Shown: piece after piece, positions 35,411 through 46,761 of the stretch
Numbering within the stretch: the first letter of the stretch is position 1
How the letters are laid out: each line of letters opens with the position of its first letter
Assembly: GCA_020205615.1 (NCBI GenBank)
Contig: CM035171.1
Coordinates: 120,408,893-120,472,892, forward strand
Direction of reading: 5' to 3'
DNA length: 64,000 nucleotides
DNA from: Panax quinquefolius
Lineage: Eukaryota > Streptophyta > Magnoliopsida > Apiales > Araliaceae
Made by a program: the position numbers and the translations under genes
The notes under the pieces: generated by a model
What the model was told of the DNA's origin: nothing
What the model saw: the letters and a program-made list of their open reading frames with translations, nothing else
Database searches by the model: none

Positions 35411-36905
35411 CCATCCTGGAAAAGCGAACGTGGTAGGTGTTGCGATGAGTAGAAGATCATATCTTGAGGAGCGAGTGCGATGATGTCAAGTATCGCATGA
35501 GAGCCAACTTTAATAGAAAAAGTTAAGATTGCTCAAGACAGGCTTCGGGTGATGTGTATGAAGAAGAAAGTACAAGAAGGAGCTATTAGGAAGCGAGAAT
35601 TGATGAAGAAGGAATACTTGAGTCCACTCTAGACTTTGTGTTCCTAACGACTACGATTTGAAGTACAAGATTATGATGGAGGCACACAATCGCCATTTGC
35701 AATCCATCCTGGAAGTACTAAAATGTATCGTGATCTTGACATACATTTTTTGGTGGAACAATATGAAGAGAGAGATTGCAAAGTTTATCTCGATGTGTTT
35801 AACTTGCCAACGTGTAAAGCGGGCATCTTGTACCTAAGGGTCCGTTGCAACCACTTGAGATTCCTGGAATGGAAGTGGGAACACATTACTATGGATTTCG
35901 TTACGGGTCTTCCTACGGTTTCTCAAGGCATCAATGCTATTTGGGTTATTGTTGATAGATTAACCAAGTCTGCTCATTTCTTGCCGTCTGGAGACTTATT
36001 CCTTGAGCGTCTTCTAGTATATCGTGAATGAGATTGTGAGGTTGCATGGCATGCTGTATCTATAGTTTGGATTGTGACCCAAGATTCACTTCAAGATTTT
36101 GGGTTAGCTTGCAAAAAAGCTATGGGCGCAGTTCTGATTTTATTTGGCATACCATCCTCAAAGCGGATGGGCAATCGAAAAAGGACTACTCAAACTCTTG
36201 AAGATATATTAAAACTCGTGTCCTAGATTTCAAAGGAAGTTGGGATAAATACTTGCCATTGGTGGAATTCTCATACAACAATAGTTATTAAACAAATATA
36301 GGCATGGTTCCATTCGAAGCATTATATGGACAAAATGTCGTTCTCGAAATATGTTGGGATGAGGTGGGTGAAACAACATTGTTGGGACCCGAGTTAATGC
36401 GATATGACTAATGATTCGACAACGTATACTGAAGCGGCACAAGATCGACAAAAGAGTTATCTGGATCTTCATTGAAAGGACGTGGAATTTAATGTGGGGA
36501 TCATGTATTGTTGCGAGTTGCTCCATGGAAGGGTGTTACAAGATTTGGGAAGAGAGGAAAGCTCGATCCATGATTTATTGGTCCATTTCAAATTCTTGAA
36601 TGAGTAGGAAATGTAGCCTATAGACTTGCGTTACCTCAAAGTATGTCTACGTGTTCATAATGTGTTTCACATTTACGTACTTAATAAATATGTGAAAGAT
36701 CCGAACCACGTTATTGAGTTAGAGCCGGACGAGATAGCAGAAGACTTAACGTGTGAGGAGGTACTGTCAAGATTTTGGATAGGAAGGAGCATGTCCTACT
36801 GTATGAAAGGTCATACCACAAGTTAAAGTTTTGTGGAGGAATCATGCTATAGAGGAAATGACACAGGAATTAGAAAGCGGAAATGAAAGCGAGGTATCCT
36901 CACCT
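35410..36905 (+). pseudogene. B1 integrase with chromodomain-like C-terminus, broken
   Basis: Order: SRRSYL linker, HHCC zinc-finger part ([13 protein letters not shown] at about 35780-35815), first catalytic Asp in [13 protein letters not shown] (35880-35912), [24 protein letters not shown] segment (35,080 on from 36080), YNN near 36275, VAPWKGVTRF-like, RLALP/VHNVFHI (36630-36675), and the tail VIPQVKVLWRNH near 36810-36845. The VKVLWRNH...EEMT tail is typical of Tekay/Del chromoviruses. Integrase inserts the cDNA, and the tail is thought to steer it to heterochromatin. Confidence 0.75.
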
Positions 36906-36966
36906 TTTGAAACACACCGGTATGTCACGTCCAATTTCGAGGACGAAATTTCATAAGGAGGGAGGT

Positions 36967-39773
36967 TGTAAGACCAGAAATTTTTTTTAAATAAAAGGAA
37001 TTTCCTTTATTTATTATTTTGAAATAGTAAGGGTTGATTTGATTAATGTGGATAGTTAAGGGTTAAATATGCAAATATTTCAAAATAAGCAAGTGGTTAT
37101 AAAATATTCATTGTTGTTAAGAATATTAGTTTGGTGGTGGAATATTAAATGCTGAGTCGGGGAATATTAAATGCAACAACGCAATGACCATGTGTGGGCC
37201 CCATGTGAAAAAGCGATTGGATGAAGAAAACGACAAATATAAGTTATTTTTAAATAACGGGCGTAGTTATTCTGATTATCTTGTTGGAATACCGGTGGTT
37301 AAAACACACTAATCGCGTTGTTGAGCAAGTAGCACCAGGTATTGCACCAATTATTGATTCTTACGTGAAGGCCTTTACTCGATAATGGTTACGATAATTC
37401 TTTATTCGATATTTTATTGAGTTAATAATTCTTTAACGTTGATATTTTATATTCTTTGTTGTTTGATAATTGTCATTACTACGATATCTTTCATTATCGA
37501 AGCAATAATTCATATTATCTGAATAATATTATTAGATAACATTATTGGCAATGTCTAGAAAGTTACATCTAAGGAGAGGTTTGGTCACCTAATTGCTTGC
37601 CATAATAAGAAATTCTTATTGGAAAGCCCTCTTTCTGAGGAGGCGCACAGTTGTCGATATTGTGATTACATAATATTATTTGTGAATAATTAATTATTGA
37701 TTTATATGATGAGGAAAATATTGATTTTATGTGGATATAGATGGAGAAAATTTTTAAAATGACAATTGTTGAAAATTAATATTTTATCTTTTTTACGATA
37801 AAATAATTCATTTAAATATATTATTTTAATAATATATTAATTGGTGATATTTTTACAATGAATGTGGGATATATGAGTATATGAGGAGGAAGAGTATTTT
37901 TGTGGAATTAAATGTTTAAACTCATGTTTTGTGTGTTGGTGGACACAATTATTGGTAGAAATTTGATTATAAACATAAAATCACCCGTTTGTGGATTTCG
38001 GTCTATTTCTGATTGGAATTTGGAAAAACTTTCTTCTGCAAAGTTGTAGAAAATTGAATTTCCTATAAAAACTCATGCGAGATTCGAATTTTCTGATGAA
38101 AGGGCTATTTATTATGAATTATTGAAGTTAGAAGCTCAAAATAATTGATTTTGGAAGTTTAAAATATTTAAAATTAGAAAAACGTTTTTCTTATTTTTTT
38201 CTAGAAGGTGGCATGTGTTTGATGGCTGAAATCAGATTCTAGACATGTGTAGAAAATAATATAATTATATTATTAATTTATTAAATTTTACCTTTTGGTG
38301 TTCTAAGCGATTTCTATAAATAGGGTCTTGGGTTAGAATTAAAAATCACACCAGAAACTGAAGTTTTCTCTCTCTATATTATCGAGCGTATTCTTGTGAG
38401 TATTTTGAGTATACTTTGAGTATTGCTATACGGTTGCAAGTCAGTCAGTCATTACTTTATATCCTGTGTTTAAATTAAAATCTTGATCTTTTCGAGGTAA
38501 GGGATATTATTTTTTTCTCAGTAATGATATTATTTCTTCAATATCATTATCTTTGAAATCTTGATCTGAAGTTTTATCAAATTTGGAACTTTTTCATGTC
38601 GGGGTTACTATTCATGGGTTCTTATTCATGAGTTCTTATTCACGAGTTCTTATTAAGCGAGTTCTTATTCACGAGAGTTCTTATTCACGAGTACTATTAA
38701 TGAAGCGTGAAGATGTTTTTATGGAATTTCTATCTTTTGGTGTCTATTACTATTCACGTTCATATCTGACACTATTCACGATATCTGATCTTATTCATAG
38801 AAAATAAAATTTCTTCTTTTCGTCTAAAACATCTATTACGGATACTAACTTTCGATTGTATCCATGTTTTGATCATTCTTGAATTTTACACCACTATGAT
38901 TATTTTTGAGGTATTTTTTTGGGCGTGGATAAAACCAAGTCTGAATCCTTAATCCTTAATCCTTGTCATTTTGTTTCACCGGATTCGTTTCTTTAAAAAT
39001 ATTTTTCATCATCCTCGGTCTTAAATGATGATATTATTGAATATCTTTTTGGCTTGTAGTGCTGAAGATGAGCAGTGTTGAGATGAATACGTAGATGGAT
39101 TGATTAATATCTTTGGCTTTGTGAGTGCAAAGATGAGCAGTGTTTAAATGAACATGACCAGGTGATGAATATCTTTGGCTGTAGTGGTGCGAAGATAAAT
39201 ATTTGATTCGGATGCGTATTGATTGATGTTACGAGGATAAAATATTGATAATGGATTTATTAAATTCATAGATTATAGTAGATTTCATTCTCTACGTAAC
39301 TCTTACATGAATTATTATTTCATTATGAATATTGATCTCAAACTTGTTGTCTATTGTATTACTATCAGATTTTTCCTGTTGAAGACTAACGATAATTTGT
39401 TGTATATTATCTTAGTCATAATATTCTTTATTGGGCTAGTTGAGCTCACCCTTTTCCTTGTTGTTCCATTTTTCTTCTCGGGAGGCGAGAATGTAGCGAG
39501 TACTAGTCGGGTATGGAATGAAGGTTCTAGAGAGAGTTGTTTAGTAGTCCTCACCATTTTGTAAAATAATGAATCAATAATTATGATGGGGATTTATTTG
39601 CGTGTGGATATTATCTAAAGACAATATTATATTTAAACTCACATATATATATATATTGTCGTATTATTTCACACGATATTTGTATTATTGAAGTTGTAGT
39701 TTTGCTTCTTGTACCATGTATTTGGCGACTCGAAATGGGTTGGATGGAATGGACCTATTTTGGGGGCGTCGCA
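36967..39773 (+). repeat. B1 3' LTR
   Basis: Preceded by the polypurine tract AAGGAGGGAGGT. TATA box TATAAATAG at 38315-38323. Colinear with 30219-33009 except for short indels. Confidence 0.88.
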
Positions 39774-41947
39774 TCATATCTCTTATATTATTGATTCAAT
39801 TATTGTCACATTATATCATACATATAATATGTTATAGTATTAAATCAATAATTGAGGCGACAAGTTATAAATGATTAATAATTGTTGAAAGATTAAATAT
39901 GTGTTGATGAAAAAAAAAATGATTTGTGGTAAGTTTGATCATTTTATGGGGGCTCGTATATGTCATCATCTAAGAGTCTCTTCGTCGATAAGAATTACCT
40001 TCGTCGATAGTAATTACCCTTGTGAATAGTATTTACCTTCGTCGATCGATAGTAATTACCTTCGTCGATAGTAATTACCCTTGTGAATAGTATTTACCTT
40101 CGTCGATAGTAATTACCCTTGTGAATAGTATTTACCTTTGTCGATAGTATTTACCTTCGTTAATAGTAATTACCTTTACCGACGTCGAACCACTTGTCGT
40201 TTCACATTATAGGCGTCCGAACCACTTGTCGTTTCACATTACTGAGGCGTCGAACCGATTAATCGAGCCACTTGCCTTTTCACACTGGCGGTCTTAAGCT
40301 AGAAATCTTCTATAAATAGAGGCCTAGGGGCTTCATTATTTTCACGAATTCATTCAAGCTATAGAGAGAAAAATAGAGAGAATAAGAGAGAGAAAAAGAA
40401 GAGTATTTTGTTACTTACCTTCTTTGCGATATTCAATCTTCTACCAAATGTAAGGGTGTTATTCTTTCTTATTAAGCAAGAGAAGCTGTTGTTATTCCAT
40501 TGCTTATTATTCTCATTTGGAATAACTTTGTATCTGTGATTTTACCTATACTTGGTGACATTCTTCAATGATTACATTGGAACATCCTCATGCATGTGTT
40601 TTTTACTGCGGGACACTGGTTAAAATCTTTATTATTACATTGGAACATCACATGCATGTGTTTTACATGGACTGGTTAAAATCTTTATTATTACATTGGA
40701 ATATCACATGCATGTGTTTTACACCGGATGCGGTTCCATCTTTATTATTCATGTGTTGGAACATCCCATCATTATTACATTGGAACATTGTGAATTTCAC
40801 GACACAGTTCCGTTATTTATTATTACATTGGAATAACTTTTGCGCATGCGATCTATCGCGTGCATGGTGATTTCTTTTGTTATTCCATTCTTTATTATAC
40901 CCAGGTTGGTTAAAACTTTGACTTATATACTCCATGAAATTAGTGGAATATCCTTGATATTTGCGTTCCATCCAATATCTTTTCATGAAAATATTCTTAC
41001 GATCATTCTTGAATTTTACTCTACAAAACATGATCATATTGATAATTTGGGCGTTAATAATTCTGGATAAAATAATTCTTGAACTTGTTTTATTGAATTC
41101 TTATATCATTGTCATCATCCTCATATTTATATTTTTTTTAAAGTCATCTACATGGCACATAGTGCGTAGATGGACTTGGTATGATTATGACGAGAGAGAC
41201 TATTGGTTAATCATGGCCAATAGTAATGTTACAAATGATGTGGTAAAAATCCTCGATTAGTAGTAGTGCATTGATGGACGATTGTTGGCATGATCATGAC
41301 CATTAATGAATACACAAATATTCTTGGCCGTAGTGCATGAATAATTGTGGTCGTGATCTTAAAGAATATCCTTGGCAGTAGTAGTGGGGGTGATTCGATG
41401 ATGTGGAATATTTATTAAAAGTGAGTCTCGGCTATAACGATGATGAAAAACCTTTTAAAACCTAAAAGATAGTAGACTTTATTTTCTACTTGACTCTTTT
41501 AATGGATTGCGTATTCATTGCTGATTAAACCGGTTTATACATTGTATTTTATCGGTTTAACATTGTTGAAGACTATTGATAATTTATTACGCATTATCTT
41601 AGTCATAATATATCTTCTTTGGGCTAGTTAAGCTCACCCTTTCTTTCAACCGTTTTGTTCTCTTGAAAATGAGAATATAAATTTGGGACAGAGTCGGGAA
41701 AGCAGTGATGGTCACGAAGATAGCATTAGTAGTCCTCCCTATTCTACGTGAAATAGTGTGATAATAATTGTAATGAGGACTCTTTTTTGAGTTTGTATAA
41801 TATCTAGTAGATGATATTTGTATTTAAACTCACGATTTATATCGTATTATTACCACAGCAGTTATGTTAGTAAGTTGTATTTAAATTACATACCATGTAA
41901 GTGGCGACCCAAGATGGGTGATGTATACCTAATTTTGGGGGCGTCAC
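39774..41947 (+). repeat. A2 5' LTR, second part
   Basis: Resumes exactly where 30218 stopped, after the TCATA duplication. Contains the U3 20-bp array (39981-40172), TATA box (40311-40320) and 60-bp array (40570-40850). Confidence 0.88.
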
Positions 41948-42149
41948 GGTTGAATATCGAGCTTAGGATATGATCCACGCTAAGATGTGAGAATAGTACT
42001 AGGAGGGAAAGGCAGGGAATACCTTGCTAGTATGACCTACCTAAGTTTATGTCTATTTTATTGGTTGGTCGGAAGATAGGGATAATTTGTTACATGTCAA
42101 TTAACCTTTTGTTTTGTGGCGATGTCTGAAAATGACATCTGAGAATGTT

Positions 42150-43230
42150 AGAATAGCAATGGGCCTTGACGATTGTTGATTCACATATCAATAATCGAGA
42201 TAATGTGCATCGAAGGCGACAATCCTCAATGCGAAACAACAACCTTGACCAAATGATGAATGATCAAATGTTCGGAGGCTTTATGCGATTTATGCAACAA
42301 TGAAAGAGGCGACTCTGTCCAAAAGCGTGGGTGGAAACACGGAAAACTCTCGGTGGTCACCGCTAAACAATTCAAGGAGCTGGGACCACCGGAGTTTAAG
42401 GGAGAGCAAAACCACTTCGGCGGAAGCATGGATAAAGCAGATTACCAAGATATTTGATGTCTTGGGATGCTCAGGAGAAAAAGGTTCCTTTCGCGCCTTT
42501 ATGTTCTTGCGGAGGCGGATTCTTGATGGGAATCGGTAAAAGCGTACTCAACTTCTTTGTCTTGAAGATATCTTGGGAGAAGTTCGAGAGTACATTCAAC
42601 GACAAATACTTTCACGAAAGTATTACATACATGAAGGAGGTGGAATTTATCAAGTTGGAACAAAACAATATGGCCAGTGTCGCAATACGAGGCAAAATTT
42701 GCGGAGTTATCACGGTTTACGTCCCACTTGGTGGATAATGAAGAGAATGGCGCGAATGTTTTTAAGAGGTTTGAAGCGGAGATACGTCGACATCTTATTT
42801 CTCATAAAGCGTGTTTGTATTCGGATGTTTTAAATAGGGCTCGATTAGTGGAGCGCGATAATGAGTCAACCTGACTAAAAAGAGAAGCGGTAAGCAAAAT
42901 TATAATACCGGCGAGTAGTCATCGAGCGGTGACAACAAGCGTGGAGGGAATCAACAAGCGGCGATATGGTAACCACTTGGTGGTAATCGAGGCCAAAACA
43001 ATAAGAATGGACATTTCAAGAAAGCGGAGATTCAACAATGGTGGAAAGACGCGTCGACCAAAGACACCCGTTGTTAAGGAAGGAGAAAGACCACCTATCA
43101 TATGCTTCAAATGTGGAGGAGAGGACACATCGATCAAAGCTGCGTCATCTGCAGTCAAAAGCATGTTATAATTGTGGAAGAAAGGTCAACTTAGCTCGAT
43201 TTTGTCGTTTCACAAAATAAAATTCAATAG
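42150..43230 (+). pseudogene. A2 gag remnant with two CCHC knuckles
   Basis: Frames give gag pieces (ISWEKFESTFNDKYFHES, RRHLISHKACLYSDVLNRAR) and two knuckles, ICFKCGGE...H (about 43100) and CYNCGRKVNLARFC (43165-43205). Nearly identical to A5 gag at 55740-56880. Stops and shifts throughout. Confidence 0.78.
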
Positions 43231-43319
43231 GATGGAGAGCACCAAAGGCCATCCCGAAAAATTCAAAGCCGGTAGTCTGAGGAGAGCGTTTGTTGTGACC
43301 TCCCAAAGAGCGAGAATCG

Positions 43320-43860
43320 AATGAGGTCATCACGGGTAAAACTTATCATAAACTCTAATGAAGTCTATACTTTATTTGATACCGTTCTACCCATTCTTTT
43401 ATTTCTCCTACTTGCGCTCATCGATTAAATTTGACTCAGGAGAAATTAGACTTTGACTTATCTGTGGAAACTCCGTTGGGAGAAACCTTCATTACATCCA
43501 ACATTTTATAAGTCTTGTTTGGTTCAAATCGGTACCCTCACATTACACATCGATCTTATTTCATTAAAAATACTTGCATTTGGCGTGATTACAGGAATTG
43601 ATTGGTTAACTACTTATCATGCAAAATTGATTGTTTTCGTAAAGTTGTTAGCTTTCATATTCCTAATCAACCTATTATCTTAATTCAAACGACCAAACCA
43701 TTAAAATCAATCACGGTCATTTCAAGCCATAAAATTATTCGTTTATTGAAAAAGCGGATGTCAAGCTTTCTTAGCTCATATCACGATTTAAATAAAAATC
43801 GTCGGTTTTAAATGATATTTCTATTGTTAATAAATTTCTGACGTATTCCCAGAAGAACTT
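43320..43860 (+). pseudogene. A2 aspartic protease remnant
   Basis: Active-site loop region at about 43375-43415 (before HSFIS), DFDLSVETPLGETF, LVQIGTLTLHIDLI, then GIDWLTTYHAKI (43595-43630), the usual tail of plant gypsy proteases. The loop is garbled (GATACCGTTCTACC). Confidence 0.7.
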
Positions 43861-43899
43861 CTGGCCTACCCCGGGCGTGAAATTGAATTTTGTATCGAC

Positions 43900-44700
43900 C
43901 TTGAACCCGGTTACAAAACCTATTTCCAAAGCCCATGTCGAATGGCTCTATTGAACTTGGTGAGTTAAAGACCCAATGCTACGAGGAATTGTTAGACATT
44001 GGCTTTATTAAATCTAGTACTTCTCCTTGGGGTGCTCTGTTACATTCGTGAAGAAGAAAGATGGGAGTATGCGACTTTGTATTGATTATCGGAAGTTGAA
44101 TCACGTCACCATCAAAAATAGGTATCCATTGCCATGTATTGATGACTGTTTGACCCGGTTGCAAGGAGCCAAATTCTTTTCAAAGATTGATCTTAGATTA
44201 GGATATCACCAATTGAAGATTAGAATCTAGCGACATTCCAAAGGCGGCTTCCGAACTCGATGCGGGCATTATGAATTCTAGTCATGTCCTTTGGATTGAC
44301 TAATGCTCCTAACGCCTTCATGGATATGATGAGCCAAGTATTCAAGGAATATTTAGATCACTTTGTGGTCGTCTTTATTGATGACATCCTTATTTATTCC
44401 AAAAGCCGTGAAGATCATGAAAGCAACACTTGAGGTGACACTCCAAAAGCTTCGTGAATATAAGCTTTATGCCAAGTTGAAGAAATGCGAGTTACGGCTT
44501 GAAGAAGTAGCATTCCTTGGGCGCGTGGTATCAAGTCATGGAATATCTGTTGACCCAAAGAAAGATTGAAGCTATTCAAAGTAGGAACAACCTAAATCGA
44601 TGGCCAAAATCGTAGCTTTCTCGGTTTAGTTGGTTATTATCGGAGATTCATGGAAGGATTTTCTCGAATCGCTATTCCATTGACTCGGTGACTCGAAAGA
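43900..44700 (+). pseudogene. A2 reverse transcriptase, broken
   Basis: Visible RT blocks: [20 protein letters not shown] (44051-44110), [11 protein letters not shown] (44168-44200), [13 protein letters not shown] (44285-44320), and the catalytic [14 protein letters not shown] at 44369-44404 with both Asp residues, then [20 protein letters not shown]. It converts element RNA to cDNA. Frames shift several times between blocks. Confidence 0.82.
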
Positions 44701-45180
44701 TCTGAAAGTTCGGTTGGAGCGAAGAATGTGAGAAGAGTTTTCAAGAACTCGAGAGAGACTTATTTATTTTTATTACGACAATACCATCGGCTCGGAGGGA
44801 TTTGTCATCTCTGATGATGCTTTGGGCAAAGGGTTGGGATGTGTTCTCATGCGACATGGAAAAGTAATAGCCTTTATGCCTCGCGACAACTCAAAGAATA
44901 TGAGAGGAATTATCCTACTCATGATCTAGAGTTAGCATTTGTTATCTTCTTACCTTAAAATTTGGAGGCATTACTTGTATGGGGAGAAAGTGGAGATCTT
45001 TACGGATCATAAAAGCCTCAAATATTTCTTCACTCAAAAGGAACTCAACATGCGACAAACGACATTGGCTAGAAGCTGTTGAAAGATTATGATCATACCA
45101 TCGATACCATCCTGAAAAGCGAGCGTGGTAGTGATGCGTTGAGTAGAAAAAATATATGCAAGTACGAAGTGCGATGTTGT
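44700..45180 (+). pseudogene. A2 RNase H domain, broken
   Basis: Pieces of the Ty3-type RNase [19 protein letters not shown] (44810-44865), the YPTHDLELA region (44912-44940), [17 protein letters not shown] (45000-45050), [13 protein letters not shown] and the SDALSRK linker at 45130-45150. Confidence 0.78.
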
Positions 45181-45299
45181 CAACGCAAAGGCCCATTTTG
45201 TGTGACTTGCAAAGGATGGAGATAGAGTTAAAGACTCGAGGGGCGCGTGTGATGATAAGCGAGTATCTGAGTAGAGCCGAACTTTAATCGATAAAGTTA

Positions 45300-46715
45300 A
45301 AAGGCTGCTCCAAGCTACGGACACAGAGCTGATGCGTATGAGGAAAAAAGTGCAAGAAGGTGCTATCTGGGAAGCAGAATCGATGAAGAAGGAATACTTG
45401 AGTCGACTCCGGACTTTGTGTTCTTAACGATCCGATTTAAAGTATAATATCATGATGGAGGCGCCTGACACACCATTTGCAATCCATCACAGGGAGTACC
45501 AAAATGTATCATGATATTAAATAATACATTTTGGTGGAAGCAATATGAAGAGAGAGATAAATTTGTTTATCTCGAGGTGTCTAACTTGTCAACGAGTTAA
45601 AGCGAGCATCAAGTACCAAAAGGTCCATTGCAACCACTTGAAATTCGGAATGGAAGTGGGAGCACATTACCATGGATTTAAATTCTGGGTCTTCTAAAGT
45701 TTCTCAAGGCGTTGATGCGATTTGGGTCATTGTTGATAGATTGACCAAGTCTGCTCATTTCTTCTGCGAATCGAGAAACTTATACACTTGAACGTCTTGC
45801 TCGTATGTACATAAACGAGATTGTAAGGCGCATGGTATCTTAAGGTATCCATAGTTTACGATCGAGACCCAAGATTCACTTCACGATTTTGGGTTGGTTT
45901 GCAAAAAGCTATGGGCACAAACTTACGATTTAGCTCGGCATATCATCCTCGAGACGGACGGACGATCGGAGAGGACTATTCAAACTCTTGAAGATCTATT
46001 AAGACTACTGTGTCCTTGATTTCAGGGGAGTTGGGACAAGTTCTTACCATTGGTGGAGTTTTCCTACAACAACAGTTATCAAGCAAGTATTGGCATGGCT
46101 CCATTCGAGCGTTGTATGGAAGAAAGTGTCGTTCTCGGTATCTTTGGGATGAGGTGGGTGAAGCAACGTTGTTGGGGCCGGGTTTGATACGTATGACTAC
46201 GAAAAAGATTGAAACGATCCGACAACGACGTATAAAAACCTCACAAAATCGACAAAAAAGTTATCTTGATCTTCATCGAAAGGGCGTGGAATTCTATATA
46301 GGAGATCATGTGTTGTTAAGAGTTGCTCCATGGAAAGGAGTTACAAGATTTGGAAAGAGAGGAAAACTTAATCCTCGATTCATCGGTCCATTTTAATCCT
46401 CGATCGAGTAGGAGCTGTGGCCTATAGACTCGCTTTCTGTGCCAAAATATGTCTCGTGTTCATAACGTTTTTCACATATCTATGTTACGTAAATATGTGA
46501 AAGACCGAACCATATTATTGAGTTAGAACCAAGGACGAAATAAGCGGAAGATTTGGCGTATGAAGAGGTTCTGTTCAAATTTTGGATAAGAAGGAACATA
46601 TTCTACGCTCGAGGTTATACCTCAAGTCGAAGTTTTGTGGAGGAACCACGATGTTGAGGAAATGACTTGGGAGTTAGAATCGAAATGAAATCAAGGTATC
46701 CTTACCTCTTGACAT
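45300..46715 (+). pseudogene. A2 integrase with chromodomain-like tail, broken
   Basis: HTPFAIHHREYQNVS-like zinc finger region (45460-45520), CLTCQRVKA (45575-45605), first Asp near 45670, [10 protein letters not shown] (45735-45765), [12 protein letters not shown] (45860-45885), QTLEDLL (45985-46005), FSYNNSYQASIGMAPFE (46060-46110). The longest clean stretch is 46200-46396 (QRRIKTSQNRQKSYLDLHRK through KLNPRFIGPF). Tail to about 46715 ends in the MKSRYP-type motif. Confidence 0.8.
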
Positions 46716-46761
46716 ACCAGTCGTACCCTAATTTGAGGCGAAATTTCATAAGAAGGGAGGT

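Larger units (their letters stand above)
30219..39773 (+). mobile_element. Ty3/gypsy element B1 (family B), non-autonomous form, inner level of the nest
   Basis: 9555 bp from TGTAAGACC to GGGGGCGTCGCA with a perfect 5-bp target duplication TCATA (30214-30218 and 39774-39778) inside the A2 5' LTR. LTRs are 30219-33009 and 36967-39773. Their first 170 bp are nearly identical, so insertion is recent. The internal region carries gag, protease, integrase and a chromodomain-like tail, but the RT core and RNase H are replaced or deleted, as in B0. Polypurine tract AAGGAGGGAGGT ends at 36966. Confidence 0.92.
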
